NCBI GenBank assembly: GCA_955652395.1
Contig: CATPBJ010000005.1
Span: 1-48,088 of the forward strand
Length of the DNA: 48,088 nt
Direction: 5' to 3'
From: an uncultured Terriglobales bacterium
GTDB lineage: Bacteria; Acidobacteriota; Terriglobia; Terriglobales; Acidobacteriaceae
The translations under genes and the position numbers were made by a program. Under the pieces are notes generated by a model. It saw nothing but the letters and a program-made list of their open reading frames with translations, made no database searches and was not told the DNA's origin. Below, in pieces: positions 33,216-40,577 of this stretch. The first letter of the stretch is position 1, and the number at the start of each line of letters is the position of its first letter.

Positions 33216-34406
33216 TTACGCAGCCTCAATCAGTTCCGCCAGCAGCGTTGCCCGGCGGGGCAATTCAGAAATGATTATGGACTCGTGAGTGGCATGGGCA
33301 CCCTCTCCAACCCCTCCGAGGCCATCCAGCGTGGGGATTCCCAGGCAGGCGGTGAAGTTACCGTCCGAGCCACCGCCGACCGACGCCTCCTCGAGTTTCC
33401 AGCCCAGTTTTTCTGCAATCTCCGAAGCTTTCCTGTACAAGGTGGCGACACCGGCGCCGCGCTCCATCGGTGGACGATTTACGCCTCCCTTGATTTCCAG
33501 TTTGCATTTGCGATTGAAGAGTTTAAGCGCTTTTAGCTGGCGGTCGATTACAGACGCGTCTTTCATGCGCGCCACGCGCACATCGAGCGAAGCGGTGGCC
33601 TGTGCGGGAATCACGTTCGTTCGAGTGCCTCCAGAGACCAGTCCGACGTTCAACGTAAGGCCGCGCTTCAGGTCGACCAGTTTGGAGATGGCGGTGATCT
33701 GCTTTGCCATCTCAACAATCGCGCTCTCCCCCTTCTCGAAATCCAGGCCCGAGTGTGCCGCCTTTCCGCTCACTTTGAGGGTGTACTCGCCGACGCCCTT
33801 GCGGGCCGTCTTGAGGGCTCCCTTGATTCCGTAAGCGGGTTCGAGCACCAGCACCGCCTCGGATTTCCTGGCCAGGCTTTCGGTAATGCGGCGGGAAGAA
33901 TCGCTGCCCACCTCCTCGTCCGAAACCAGGAGCACCGTGACCGGCCGCGGCAGGCTATCGCTTCCCCAGGTGCGTAGTCCTTCAAGCGCATGCAGTATCA
34001 GGGCAATGCCCGATTTCATATCGAGCGCGCCCGGCCCCGAGAGCCGTCCGTCGGCCGCGCGGCATGGCATGGTCGAGAGCGTTCCCATCGGGTACACCGT
34101 GTCAATATGGCCCAACAGCAGCACAGGCTTGCCACCCCGTGTGCCGGCAAAGTCCACTTGCAGATGGTCGCCGAAGTCCTGGACGCGATGGAATTTTGCG
34201 TGGCCGCCGATTTTCTCGAAACGGCCGGCCAAAAGTGCGCCCAGTTGGTCGATGGCCTGTTTGTTATCGCTGGGGGATTCGATTTCTACCAACTGGCGGA
34301 TGGTTTCGGTGATGATGTCTTTCCGCTCGGTAAAGAAACGCAGCCGGTTTGCGGCTTCGGCGGCGAGGGGCTGAGATAATTGCGGCTTCTTCAGGACCTT
34401 CTTCAT
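33216..34406 (-). CDS. M20-family metallopeptidase (carboxypeptidase G2-like)
   Basis: Zinc exopeptidase of 396 residues, predicted cytosolic because no signal peptide is visible. Metal ligands: LLGHIDTVYP (HxD), SGPGALDMKSG (bridging Asp), VSDEEVGSDSS (Glu-Glu) and a C-terminal GEGAHATHE His. A dimerisation domain sits between about 195 and 305. This is closest to glutamate carboxypeptidase / aminoacylase-type M20 enzymes. ATG 34406 was chosen; the open frame continues to 34520 across the fabZ promoter region and is not credible there. It is divergent from fabZ. Confidence 0.9.
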   Translation of the reverse strand: MKKVLKKPQLSQPLAAEAANRLRFFTERKDIITETIRQLVEIESPSDNKQAIDQLGALLAGRFEKIGGHAKFHRVQDFGDHLQVDFAGTRGGKPVLLLGHIDTVYPMGTLSTMPCRAADGRLSGPGALDMKSGIALILHALEGLRTWGSDSLPRPVTVLLVSDEEVGSDSSRRITESLARKSEAVLVLEPAYGIKGALKTARKGVGEYTLKVSGKAAHSGLDFEKGESAIVEMAKQITAISKLVDLKRGLTLNVGLVSGGTRTNVIPAQATASLDVRVARMKDASVIDRQLKALKLFNRKCKLEIKGGVNRPPMERGAGVATLYRKASEIAEKLGWKLEEASVGGGSDGNFTACLGIPTLDGLGGVGEGAHATHESIIISELPRRATLLAELIEAA

Positions 34407-34448
34407 ATCGGTATTCTCGCAGTATTCCGTGGCTGAGTCGCGGTACAG

Positions 34449-34454
34449 TATAAT
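34449..34454 (+). promoter_or_regulatory. -10 box upstream of fabZ
   Basis: A consensus TATAAT 35 nt before ATG 34490. A GAGAGA stretch near the start is a weak ribosome site. No matching -35 is seen at 17 nt. Confidence 0.45.
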
Positions 34455-34489
34455 CTTCGCTCCTGATGACAAGAAGCTGACGAGAGAAA

Positions 34490-35047
34490 ATGACCGACAC
34501 TGCTCACCCAGCGACCGCATCCCCGGCGCCGGTAAAGACCACGCTGGACATCATCGACATTTTCCACATCCTGCCCCACCGGTTCCCCTTCCTGCTGATC
34601 GACCGGGTGATTGAAATCCAGCGCAAGCAGAGGATCGTGGCCATCAAGAATGTGACCATCAACGAACCGTTCTTCGCCGGACACTTTCCCAGTCTGCCGA
34701 TCATGCCCGGCGTTCTGATTGTGGAAGCCATCGCCCAGGCAGGCGGGGCGTTGCTGCTTGCGGAAGTGGAAGACCGAAATGACAAACTCATCATGTTCAC
34801 TGGCATCGAGCGGGCGAAATTCCGCCGGCCGGTAGTGCCCGGCGACCAGCTGCGCATTGAAGTTGAGCTGAAGAACTGGCGGGCGCGGCCGCGCATGATC
34901 GCTGTCCGCATGGAAGGCGTGGTCTACGTTGGCGCCCGGCGCGTGGCCGAAGCCATCGTCAGTTGCCAACTGGTGGATACCGCCCGCGGGCGCAGCGACG
35001 GGTCGAATGGCACTGAGGCTACCGTAGAGACGGACGAACCGGAATAA
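34490..35047 (+). CDS. fabZ: 3-hydroxyacyl-ACP dehydratase FabZ
   Basis: Dehydrates 3-hydroxyacyl-ACP in fatty-acid elongation, and supplies the same pool LpxA draws on. Hot-dog fold motifs: ILPHRFPFLLIDRVIE with catalytic His, NEPFFAGHFPSLPIMPGVLI and EAIAQAGGALLL with catalytic Glu, and GIERAKFRRPVVPGDQL. 185 residues; the core is about 145, with an N-terminal Ala/Pro leader and a C-terminal tail past ARRVAEA. The stop is 8 nt from lpxA, so the two form an operon. Confidence 0.95.
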   Translation: MTDTAHPATASPAPVKTTLDIIDIFHILPHRFPFLLIDRVIEIQRKQRIVAIKNVTINEPFFAGHFPSLPIMPGVLIVEAIAQAGGALLLAEVEDRNDKLIMFTGIERAKFRRPVVPGDQLRIEVELKNWRARPRMIAVRMEGVVYVGARRVAEAIVSCQLVDTARGRSDGSNGTEATVETDEPE

Positions 35048-35055
35048 GCTCCTGT

Positions 35056-35892
35056 ATGGCGAAACGTCCGCAGCCAACCAACACATCGCAGCCTGATGCC
35101 TCCGCGCAATCTTCCGCAGGCGTTCATCCCACGGCCATTCTTGATCCCCGCGCGAAAGTCCACCCTTCCTGCAAGATCGGCCCTTATTGTGTGATCGGGC
35201 CCGACGTCGAACTGGGCGAAGCTTGCCGTCTGGTTTCGCACGTCACCATCGAGGGGCCGACGAAAATCGGGTCAGACAATGGCTTCTTTCCCTTCTGTTC
35301 AGTCGGCATGGCGCCGCAGGACATCACCTATGCCGGTGAACCCACGCGCCTCGAGATCGGCGACCAGAACGAGATTCGCGAGTTTGTCACCATCAATCGC
35401 GGCACCGTCAAGGGCGGCGGAGTGACCCGCGTGGGCAATCACACGCTGATCATGGCTTACACCCATATCGCGCACGATTGCGTCGTCGGGGACCATGTCA
35501 TTCTGGCCAACGCCGCAACTTTGGGAGGCCACATCACGGTCGGAGAGTGGGCGGTGGTGGGAGCGCTCTGCCCGGTTCATCACTTCGTCCGCATCGGGGC
35601 GCACTCCTTCATCGGCGGCGGCACCACAATTACCCGGGACGTGCTGCCTTTTTCGAAGACCGCCGCGGCGCGGGACACCCACGCGTATGGTCTTAATGCG
35701 GTTGGCCTGGAGCGGCGGGGCTTCAGCAAGGAACGCATTCGCAAGATTCACCATGCCTACAAGCTTCTGCTGGCCTCGAAGCTCAACACTTCGCAGGCGC
35801 TCGAGCGAATGAAGGCTGAGCCGGACCGGGGGGAAGACGTGGACATGCTGATAAGATTCATCGAAGCATCGGAACGCGGCGTGATCAAGTAG
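35056..35892 (+). CDS. lpxA: UDP-N-acetylglucosamine acyltransferase LpxA
   Basis: First step of lipid A synthesis: transfers a 3-hydroxyacyl chain from ACP to UDP-GlcNAc (or UDP-GlcNAc3N). Left-handed beta-helix hexapeptides run from VHPTAILDPRAKVHPSCKIG onward. The catalytic His lies in YTHIAHDCVVGDHVI, followed by NAATLGGHITVGE and HHFVRIGAHSFIGGG. A C-terminal helical domain follows (RKIHHAYKLLLASKLNTSQA). 278 residues with a 20-residue Ser/Ala-rich leader before the first repeat. fabZ is 8 nt upstream. Confidence 0.96.
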   Translation: MAKRPQPTNTSQPDASAQSSAGVHPTAILDPRAKVHPSCKIGPYCVIGPDVELGEACRLVSHVTIEGPTKIGSDNGFFPFCSVGMAPQDITYAGEPTRLEIGDQNEIREFVTINRGTVKGGGVTRVGNHTLIMAYTHIAHDCVVGDHVILANAATLGGHITVGEWAVVGALCPVHHFVRIGAHSFIGGGTTITRDVLPFSKTAAARDTHAYGLNAVGLERRGFSKERIRKIHHAYKLLLASKLNTSQALERMKAEPDRGEDVDMLIRFIEASERGVIK

Positions 35893-35919
35893 GCTGGCCG
35901 AACCTCGAATCGGGGGTTT

Positions 35920-36252
35920 CTAGCAGATCGGCCAAAGCCCGGGACACAACTTCTCCTCGTTGAGAACGTGAAAGATTGTCCATTCGTCGAGAACGTCAAC
36001 AGCGGGGTCTTTAGTCAGTTGCACATTGATCATAGCCCGGACCAACTTCTCGACGTTGCCCTGGGCTTCCGCTTTGCGTTCGGTGAATTCGAACAAACTG
36101 ACTTTATGGGCTTCAAGGCCGGCTTTGAGCAGGGCCTTGAAACCACTTTCACATGGGAGTGAGAACTTGAAACGATGCCTCGCCGCCGCTCGTACTGCAG
36201 CCCCCCACATGTGTCCCGACGGGTGCTTGATAATGGAGGGCGTCTCAGCCAT
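35920..36252 (-). CDS. Small unknown protein, opposite strand between lpxA and lpxI
   Basis: A 110-residue frame with believable composition: IIKHPSGHMWGAAVRAAARH, FKALLKAGLEAHKVSLFEFT, KAEAQGNVEKLVRAMINVQL and VDVLDEWTIFHVLNEEKLC. No domain is recognised and no signal peptide is seen. A GGGA box lies about 6-9 nt before ATG 36252. It occupies nearly the whole gap between lpxA (ends 35892) and lpxI (starts 36375), and splits an otherwise forward block. I support it on composition and on the lack of another explanation for the gap; it could still be spurious. Confidence 0.5.
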   Translation of the reverse strand: MAETPSIIKHPSGHMWGAAVRAAARHRFKFSLPCESGFKALLKAGLEAHKVSLFEFTERKAEAQGNVEKLVRAMINVQLTKDPAVDVLDEWTIFHVLNEEKLCPGLWPIC

Positions 36253-36374
36253 AGCATGTCCCAGGCGATCCCGCAGGGATTCGCGGCTGAAAGATTGTGC
36301 TACGTCACGCGAAACATAAGCAAGCGCCGGCGCGAATGATCGAAGCAGGTTTGCCCAGCGCAGAACGATGGAAC

Positions 36375-37217
36375 ATGTCCAAGGCGGAACGGATCGGTCT
36401 GATCGCCGGAAATGGCAACTTTCCGTTGCTGGTGCTGGACGCGGCGCGCGCTCAGGGCTTCGACATCATTGTCGCTGCCATCAAGGAAGAGGCATCTCCG
36501 GAAATTGAGCAACACGGAGCTGCGGCGGTGCACTGGCTCTCACTCGGCGAGTTATCCCGGCTGATCGAGACTTTTCAACGCGAAGGCGTGCATCGCGCCA
36601 TCATGGCGGGACAGGTAAAGCACAAACAGATTTTCTCCAGCATCCGTCCCGACTGGAAACTGGCGAAGTTGCTGCTTTCGCTGGGCACGCGAAACACCAA
36701 CTCCCTGCTCGGCGCCGTCGCCCAGACTCTAGCCGAGGAGGGCATCACGCTGGAGAATTCAACCTCGTTCCTGGAGCCGCTGCTCGCCAAGGCGGGTGTT
36801 CTCACCAAGCGGGGGCCTACTCCGCAGGAAAAAAAGAATATCGAATACGGACGCGCTGTCGCCCGCCAGGTGGCGCAGTATGATATCGGGCAGACCGTGG
36901 TGGTAGCAGAGGCAGCTTGCGTGGCGGTCGAAGCCATGGAAGGCACCGACGCCGCGATCGGACGCGCCGGCGAGGTCATGCGGTCGCTCGCCGGAGACGC
37001 GTCTATGCTCGGTCGCGAGCTCACGGTGGTGAAGATCGCCAAACCGGATCAGGACATGCGTTTTGATGTGCCGGTGGTCGGGGTGAAGACCATTGAAGTG
37101 ATGCGCCACGCCGGAGCCGGTTGTCTGGCACTCGATGCGGGGAAAAGCCTGCTGCTCGATGGGGACGCCATCATTGCGGCCGCCGATGCGGCCGGCATCA
37201 CGATCGTGGCTGAATAG
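36375..37217 (+). CDS. lpxI: UDP-2,3-diacylglucosamine pyrophosphatase LpxI
   Basis: Cleaves UDP-2,3-diacylglucosamine to lipid X, the fourth step of lipid A synthesis, replacing LpxH. DUF1009 motifs: RIGLIAGNGNFPLLVLDAA at the N-terminus, HRAIMAGQVKHKQIFSSIRP, NTNSLLGAVAQTLAEEGI, IGQTVVVAEAACVAVEAMEG with DAAIGRAGEVM, and the C-terminal VVKIAKPDQDMRFDVPVVG with MRHAGAGCLALDAGKSLL. ATG 36375 gives 280 residues; earlier in-frame ATGs at 36297 and 36336 add nothing conserved. It fits the lipid A block with lpxA upstream. Confidence 0.93.
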   Translation: MSKAERIGLIAGNGNFPLLVLDAARAQGFDIIVAAIKEEASPEIEQHGAAAVHWLSLGELSRLIETFQREGVHRAIMAGQVKHKQIFSSIRPDWKLAKLLLSLGTRNTNSLLGAVAQTLAEEGITLENSTSFLEPLLAKAGVLTKRGPTPQEKKNIEYGRAVARQVAQYDIGQTVVVAEAACVAVEAMEGTDAAIGRAGEVMRSLAGDASMLGRELTVVKIAKPDQDMRFDVPVVGVKTIEVMRHAGAGCLALDAGKSLLLDGDAIIAAADAAGITIVAE

Positions 37218-37287
37218 CATGTCGCCCGTCTATCGCTCGCAAGCTTCTGTGCAGAAGTCTTTTATGCAGAATATTTCGGAGCTCTCC

Positions 37288-37758
37288 ATGACTGAAACTT
37301 TCCGTCTCGCCGATCAAATCCGCCGCGCGTTCGAAGGCAGCGCGTGGCACGGGGATTCCATTCTCGAACTGCTGGCAGGCGTGAAGGCCAAAACGGCCGC
37401 CGCCCGCCCCATCAAAGACGCCCACAGCATCTGGGAAATTCTTCTGCACATCGCCGCATGGGATGACGCGGTCACCCGCCGCACTGGCGGCACAGGGGTG
37501 ACGCTCACGGACGAGCAAAACTTTCCCGCGGTGAGGGACACCAGCGAAGCAGCGTGGAGCCAGGCGATCGAGTCTACAAAGAAGATTCACCACAAACTGA
37601 TCCAGGCAATTGCCGCCTTTCCTGATTCGCGCCTCATGGAACAGGTTCCAGGCAAGACCCAGAACTACCACAACTTTTACTATATGTTCAGTGGCATCGT
37701 GCAGCATGAGCTGTATCATGCGGGCCAGATCGCTCTGCTGAAGAAGACTGGGCGATGA
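37288..37758 (+). CDS. DinB/YfiT-like four-helix metal-binding protein
   Basis: A 156-residue helical protein of the DinB/YfiT superfamily. Metal-site His residues are in ILLHIAAWDDAV (about residue 53) and VQHELYHAGQIALLKK near the C-terminus, the typical three-His pattern. Members often handle thiols such as bacillithiol or mycothiol, but that is not assured here. The start ATG 37288 has GGAG 6 nt upstream; ATG 37264 and ATG 37219 are in-frame alternatives. It is inserted between lpxI and the Gfo/Idh/MocA gene. Confidence 0.82.
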   Translation: MTETFRLADQIRRAFEGSAWHGDSILELLAGVKAKTAAARPIKDAHSIWEILLHIAAWDDAVTRRTGGTGVTLTDEQNFPAVRDTSEAAWSQAIESTKKIHHKLIQAIAAFPDSRLMEQVPGKTQNYHNFYYMFSGIVQHELYHAGQIALLKKTGR

Positions 37759-37781
37759 CACGCGATTCGGTGCTGGTGATT

Positions 37782-37828
37782 GTTTGCGGCCCTCGCGGTT
37801 AAAGACTTTAACCGCAAAGTTCGCAAAC
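37782..37828. repeat. Perfect palindrome GCGGTTAAAG/CTTTAACCGC with outer arms
   Basis: The inner arms GCGGTTAAAG and CTTTAACCGC are separated by one base. Outer arms GTTTGCG and CGCAAAC extend the hairpin. It shares the GCGGTT/AACCGC words with the long palindrome at 46226-46320 and lies 24 nt past the DinB-like gene, where it could end transcription. Confidence 0.7.
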
Positions 37829-37881
37829 GCCGCTAAGCAGACCTCCAACTCCGGAGAATCTAAAAACTGGGTAACAACTTT

Positions 37882-38874
37882 ATTAACGTCGCTGTCGTCG
37901 GCGTGGGCGCCTTCGGACGCAACCATGCCCGCATCTATCACCAATTGTCAGAGCAGGGTGAATCGGTTCGCCTGGTAGGGGTCGTGGATCCAGACGTGGC
38001 GCGTGCCGACGCTGTCGCCAGGGAGTTCGGCTGCCGCGCTTTCGGATCGGTCGAGCAACTGGTTACCACCCACAGCGAGGTCGAGGCCGCTTCCGTCGCT
38101 GTCCCCACGGTACGACACCTGGAGACCTCCCGGGCGCTGATGGAAGCCGGAGTCGATTTGCTGGTTGAGAAGCCGCTCGCCACCTCGCTGGCGGAAGCCG
38201 ATGAACTGGTTGGACTGGCGCACAGTTTGGATCGGGTGGGACAGGTCGGACACCTGGAACGTTTCAATCCGGCGGTTCGTGCCACAGCCCCGCTTATCAC
38301 GCAGCCCATGTTTTTTGAGGTCCACCGGCTCAGCGTATTCACTCCACGGTCGCTCGATGTGGACGTCATTCTCGATCTCATGATTCATGATCTCGATGTC
38401 GTGCTCTGGCTGGTGAAATCGCCGGTGAAGGAGATTCGGGCCGTGGGCCTGCCTATTCTTTCCGGCAAGGCCGACATTGCCAACGTTCGTTTGGAGTTCG
38501 AGTCCGGCTGTGTGGCCAATTTCACCGCCAGCCGAGTATCGACGGAGCGGGTCCGCAAGCTGCGCTTTTTTCAGCCGCGGCAATATATTTCTCTCGACTA
38601 CGGCCGCCAGGAGGTACTGGTGTTCAGCGTGGGCGAGGAGGGCGAGTCGGCGGGGACTCCTTCGGTCAATCCGCAGATCAAGATTGCCAAGCCGGCGATC
38701 GTGGCGGAAGAACCGCTGCGGGCTGAGCTCAGGTCGTTCCTGGAGACGGTGCGGACGCGTTCCAAGCCCCTGGTCTCATTTGAAGACGGGAAGCGTGCCC
38801 TGGCGTTGGCCCTCGACATTGTGGCGGCGATGCGGGAACACGGCCAGAAAGTTCAACTCGAACAGCTGCATTGA
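37882..38874 (+). CDS. Gfo/Idh/MocA-family oxidoreductase (possible GnnA-type), start codon unclear
   Basis: NAD-dependent sugar-nucleotide dehydrogenase family, about 330 residues. N-terminal VAVVGVGAFGRNHARIYHQL is the Rossmann GxGxxG motif; also seen are VDLLVEKPLATSLAEADEL and GHLERFNPAV, and the C-terminal GFO domain with DVDVILDLMIHDLDVVLWLV. GTG 37903 would cut off the first strand and the first Gly. In frame upstream there is only ATT 37882 or CTG 37867, then TAA at 37861. I place the start at ATT 37882, which gives the usual INVAVVGVG. Beside lpxI it recalls GnnA, which oxidises UDP-GlcNAc at C3, but the aminotransferase GnnB is absent from the window. Confidence 0.85.
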   Translation: MNVAVVGVGAFGRNHARIYHQLSEQGESVRLVGVVDPDVARADAVAREFGCRAFGSVEQLVTTHSEVEAASVAVPTVRHLETSRALMEAGVDLLVEKPLATSLAEADELVGLAHSLDRVGQVGHLERFNPAVRATAPLITQPMFFEVHRLSVFTPRSLDVDVILDLMIHDLDVVLWLVKSPVKEIRAVGLPILSGKADIANVRLEFESGCVANFTASRVSTERVRKLRFFQPRQYISLDYGRQEVLVFSVGEEGESAGTPSVNPQIKIAKPAIVAEEPLRAELRSFLETVRTRSKPLVSFEDGKRALALALDIVAAMREHGQKVQLEQLH

Positions 38875-39057
38875 TGCCTCCGGCAAAAACCGTGTAAGTG
38901 ATTGCTGCGTAATGGTCCCGCAGGATTCTTCTTTTACACTTCTTGACAATCAACTGCAGCGCTTCGGGGTAACCTTTATTGACCAGTCAGGTACAAACGT
39001 AAGCGACTGTACGCGGCGGTTTTTCGCAGATATTCCAGAAAGATGCGAGAATAAAGA

Positions 39058-39160
39058 TTGGTTGTTGGTGGTTAGTCTTTGCTCGATAGGCGACGGTCCT
39101 TCATGGGCAGCGTTTTACGGGGTAGTCTAGGCCTCTGACGACCAACGACTAAGGACCAAA
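39058..39160. repeat. TTAGTCGTTGG-type inverted words in the 357-nt gap before the TonB-like gene
   Basis: The gap 38875-39231 has no gene. TTGGTTGTTGGTGGTTAGTC (39058-39077) and, reading back, GACGACCAACGACTAAGGAC (39137-39156) are imperfect inverted copies of one word. A TTGACA at 38943-38948 is a -35-like sequence without a good -10 at 17 nt. Confidence 0.4.
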
Positions 39161-39231
39161 CCCCGGCGACGTGCTCTGGACAGCAACTAATAGAGTGTTC
39201 TCGGTCTCTAATGGAATAAGCCAGCAGGTCG

Positions 39232-40341
39232 ATGTCAATCACTGAAATCCCGCCGCGCAACCCCGCTCCCGCTGCCAAACCGCCCACACTGCCCGGCGGC
39301 GATTTATACGACGCTAGCGGCTGGGAAACCGCTTACCTCGAGATGCACGACGTTCCCGCCCTGCTGATTCAGTTGCAGGACGATCTCTCGCGATCGCGGC
39401 AACGGGAAGCTTTTTGGATTTCGGTAGTGGTTCACCTGGCCATCGTCATCCTGGTCGTCAATTCTGCCCGGCTTGAAGGCCTGATGCACAAGCGTTCGGT
39501 ACTTCTGATCAGCCCGCAAGAGGTGATTAAGCAGAAGGACCTCACCTACCTTGAGCTTCCCCCGGACGAACAGAAACTGACCAAGCGGCCAGACACGAAC
39601 AGGATCTCGGACAAAGACCGGCTCGCCACCTCGAAGGCTCCGCAACTGGATCGCAAGGAACTGAAGAAGATTCTGGACAGCGCGCGTCCCGGTGCGCCAG
39701 GCCCGAGCGGTCCGCCGGCGCAATCGCAGCCCGCTCCGCCGGCCCCGGCCGCGCAGGGCCCTCAGGCGCCGCAGGAACGGCCGTCACCGCCGCCAGCCCC
39801 TGATCAGAACCAGGTGGCGCGCCTGCAGCCTCCACCCGCGGAACGACCCACACCGAGTTTTAGCACGGGCCCGATGTCGGCGGGATCGGCAATCGAACAA
39901 GCGGCTCGCGAGGCCATCTCCAATCGCGGCGGATACGGTGGCGATAGCGGCGACTACGGCCTTGGTCAAGGGAAGCAAGGCGGTGAAGCCATCGGACCGA
40001 TGGACGTCCTCAGCGACACCATGGGCGTGGATTTCGGTCCCTACCTGGCTCGCGTGCTGCACGATGTGCGGGAAAATTGGTATCGCATCATCCCCGAGTC
40101 GGCGCGCGCGCCGCTCATGAAAAAGGGGAAAGTCTCGATTGAGTTCGCCATCCTGAAGAATGGTCAGGTTGCGGGGTTGCAGATCGTAAGCTCTTCTGGA
40201 GATGTGGCCTTGGACCGCGCCGCCTACGGCGGGATCACCGCTTCCAAGCCTTTCCCGCCCCTGCCAACCGAATTCGGCGGCCAATATCTCGCTCTACGCT
40301 TCCACTTCTACTACAACCCGGAGAAATCGGAACTACACTAG
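39232..40341 (+). CDS. TonB/TolA-like envelope-spanning protein
   Basis: A 369-residue protein with a cytoplasmic N-terminus of about 60 residues, one membrane segment (FWISVVVHLAIVILVVNSA) and a long Pro/Ala/Gln linker (PSGPPAQSQPAPPAPAAQG and beyond). A C-terminal TonB-like domain starts near FGPYLARVLHDVRENWYRII, with ISIEFAILKNGQV-type (here VSIEFAILKNGQVAGLQIVS) and ALDRAAYGGITASKPFPPLP. An unusual feature is the basic/acidic region KQKDLTYLELPPDEQKLTKR right after the membrane. ATG 39232. No ExbB/ExbD gene is adjacent; the operon at 9026-12702 could power it, which is inference. Confidence 0.82.
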   Translation: MSITEIPPRNPAPAAKPPTLPGGDLYDASGWETAYLEMHDVPALLIQLQDDLSRSRQREAFWISVVVHLAIVILVVNSARLEGLMHKRSVLLISPQEVIKQKDLTYLELPPDEQKLTKRPDTNRISDKDRLATSKAPQLDRKELKKILDSARPGAPGPSGPPAQSQPAPPAPAAQGPQAPQERPSPPPAPDQNQVARLQPPPAERPTPSFSTGPMSAGSAIEQAAREAISNRGGYGGDSGDYGLGQGKQGGEAIGPMDVLSDTMGVDFGPYLARVLHDVRENWYRIIPESARAPLMKKGKVSIEFAILKNGQVAGLQIVSSSGDVALDRAAYGGITASKPFPPLPTEFGGQYLALRFHFYYNPEKSELH

Positions 40342-40577
40342 AGGTCGGACTTCGGCCCTGGGACGTCCGACTTCGGCCTTTGGACCTGCGACGTCGGACT
40401 TCAGCCCTCATACCCGCAGTTGAAACGCCGTGCGCACCTTCTTGGTCAGGAGCCAGATCCGCGGACCTTGAACCTATCTGCCAAAGCTCTGCCACTATCG
40501 GCCAGTACCTGAGATCCGAAGTCCGAGACGGGAAGTTGATGCCCGAGGTCCGACGCCCGCAGTCCGACGCCTGCCTT
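40342..40577. repeat. GTCCGACTTCGG repeat cluster between convergent genes
   Basis: GGTCGGACTTCGGCCC, GTCCGACTTCGGCC and GTCGGACTTCAGCCC follow each other at about 30-nt spacing on the left. The right end has the inverse words CCGAAGTCCGAGACGG, GAGGTCCGACGCCCGCAGTC and TCCGACGCC. The cluster fills the whole space between the TonB-like gene and the M13 peptidase gene and could fold as a long imperfect hairpin. Confidence 0.6.
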
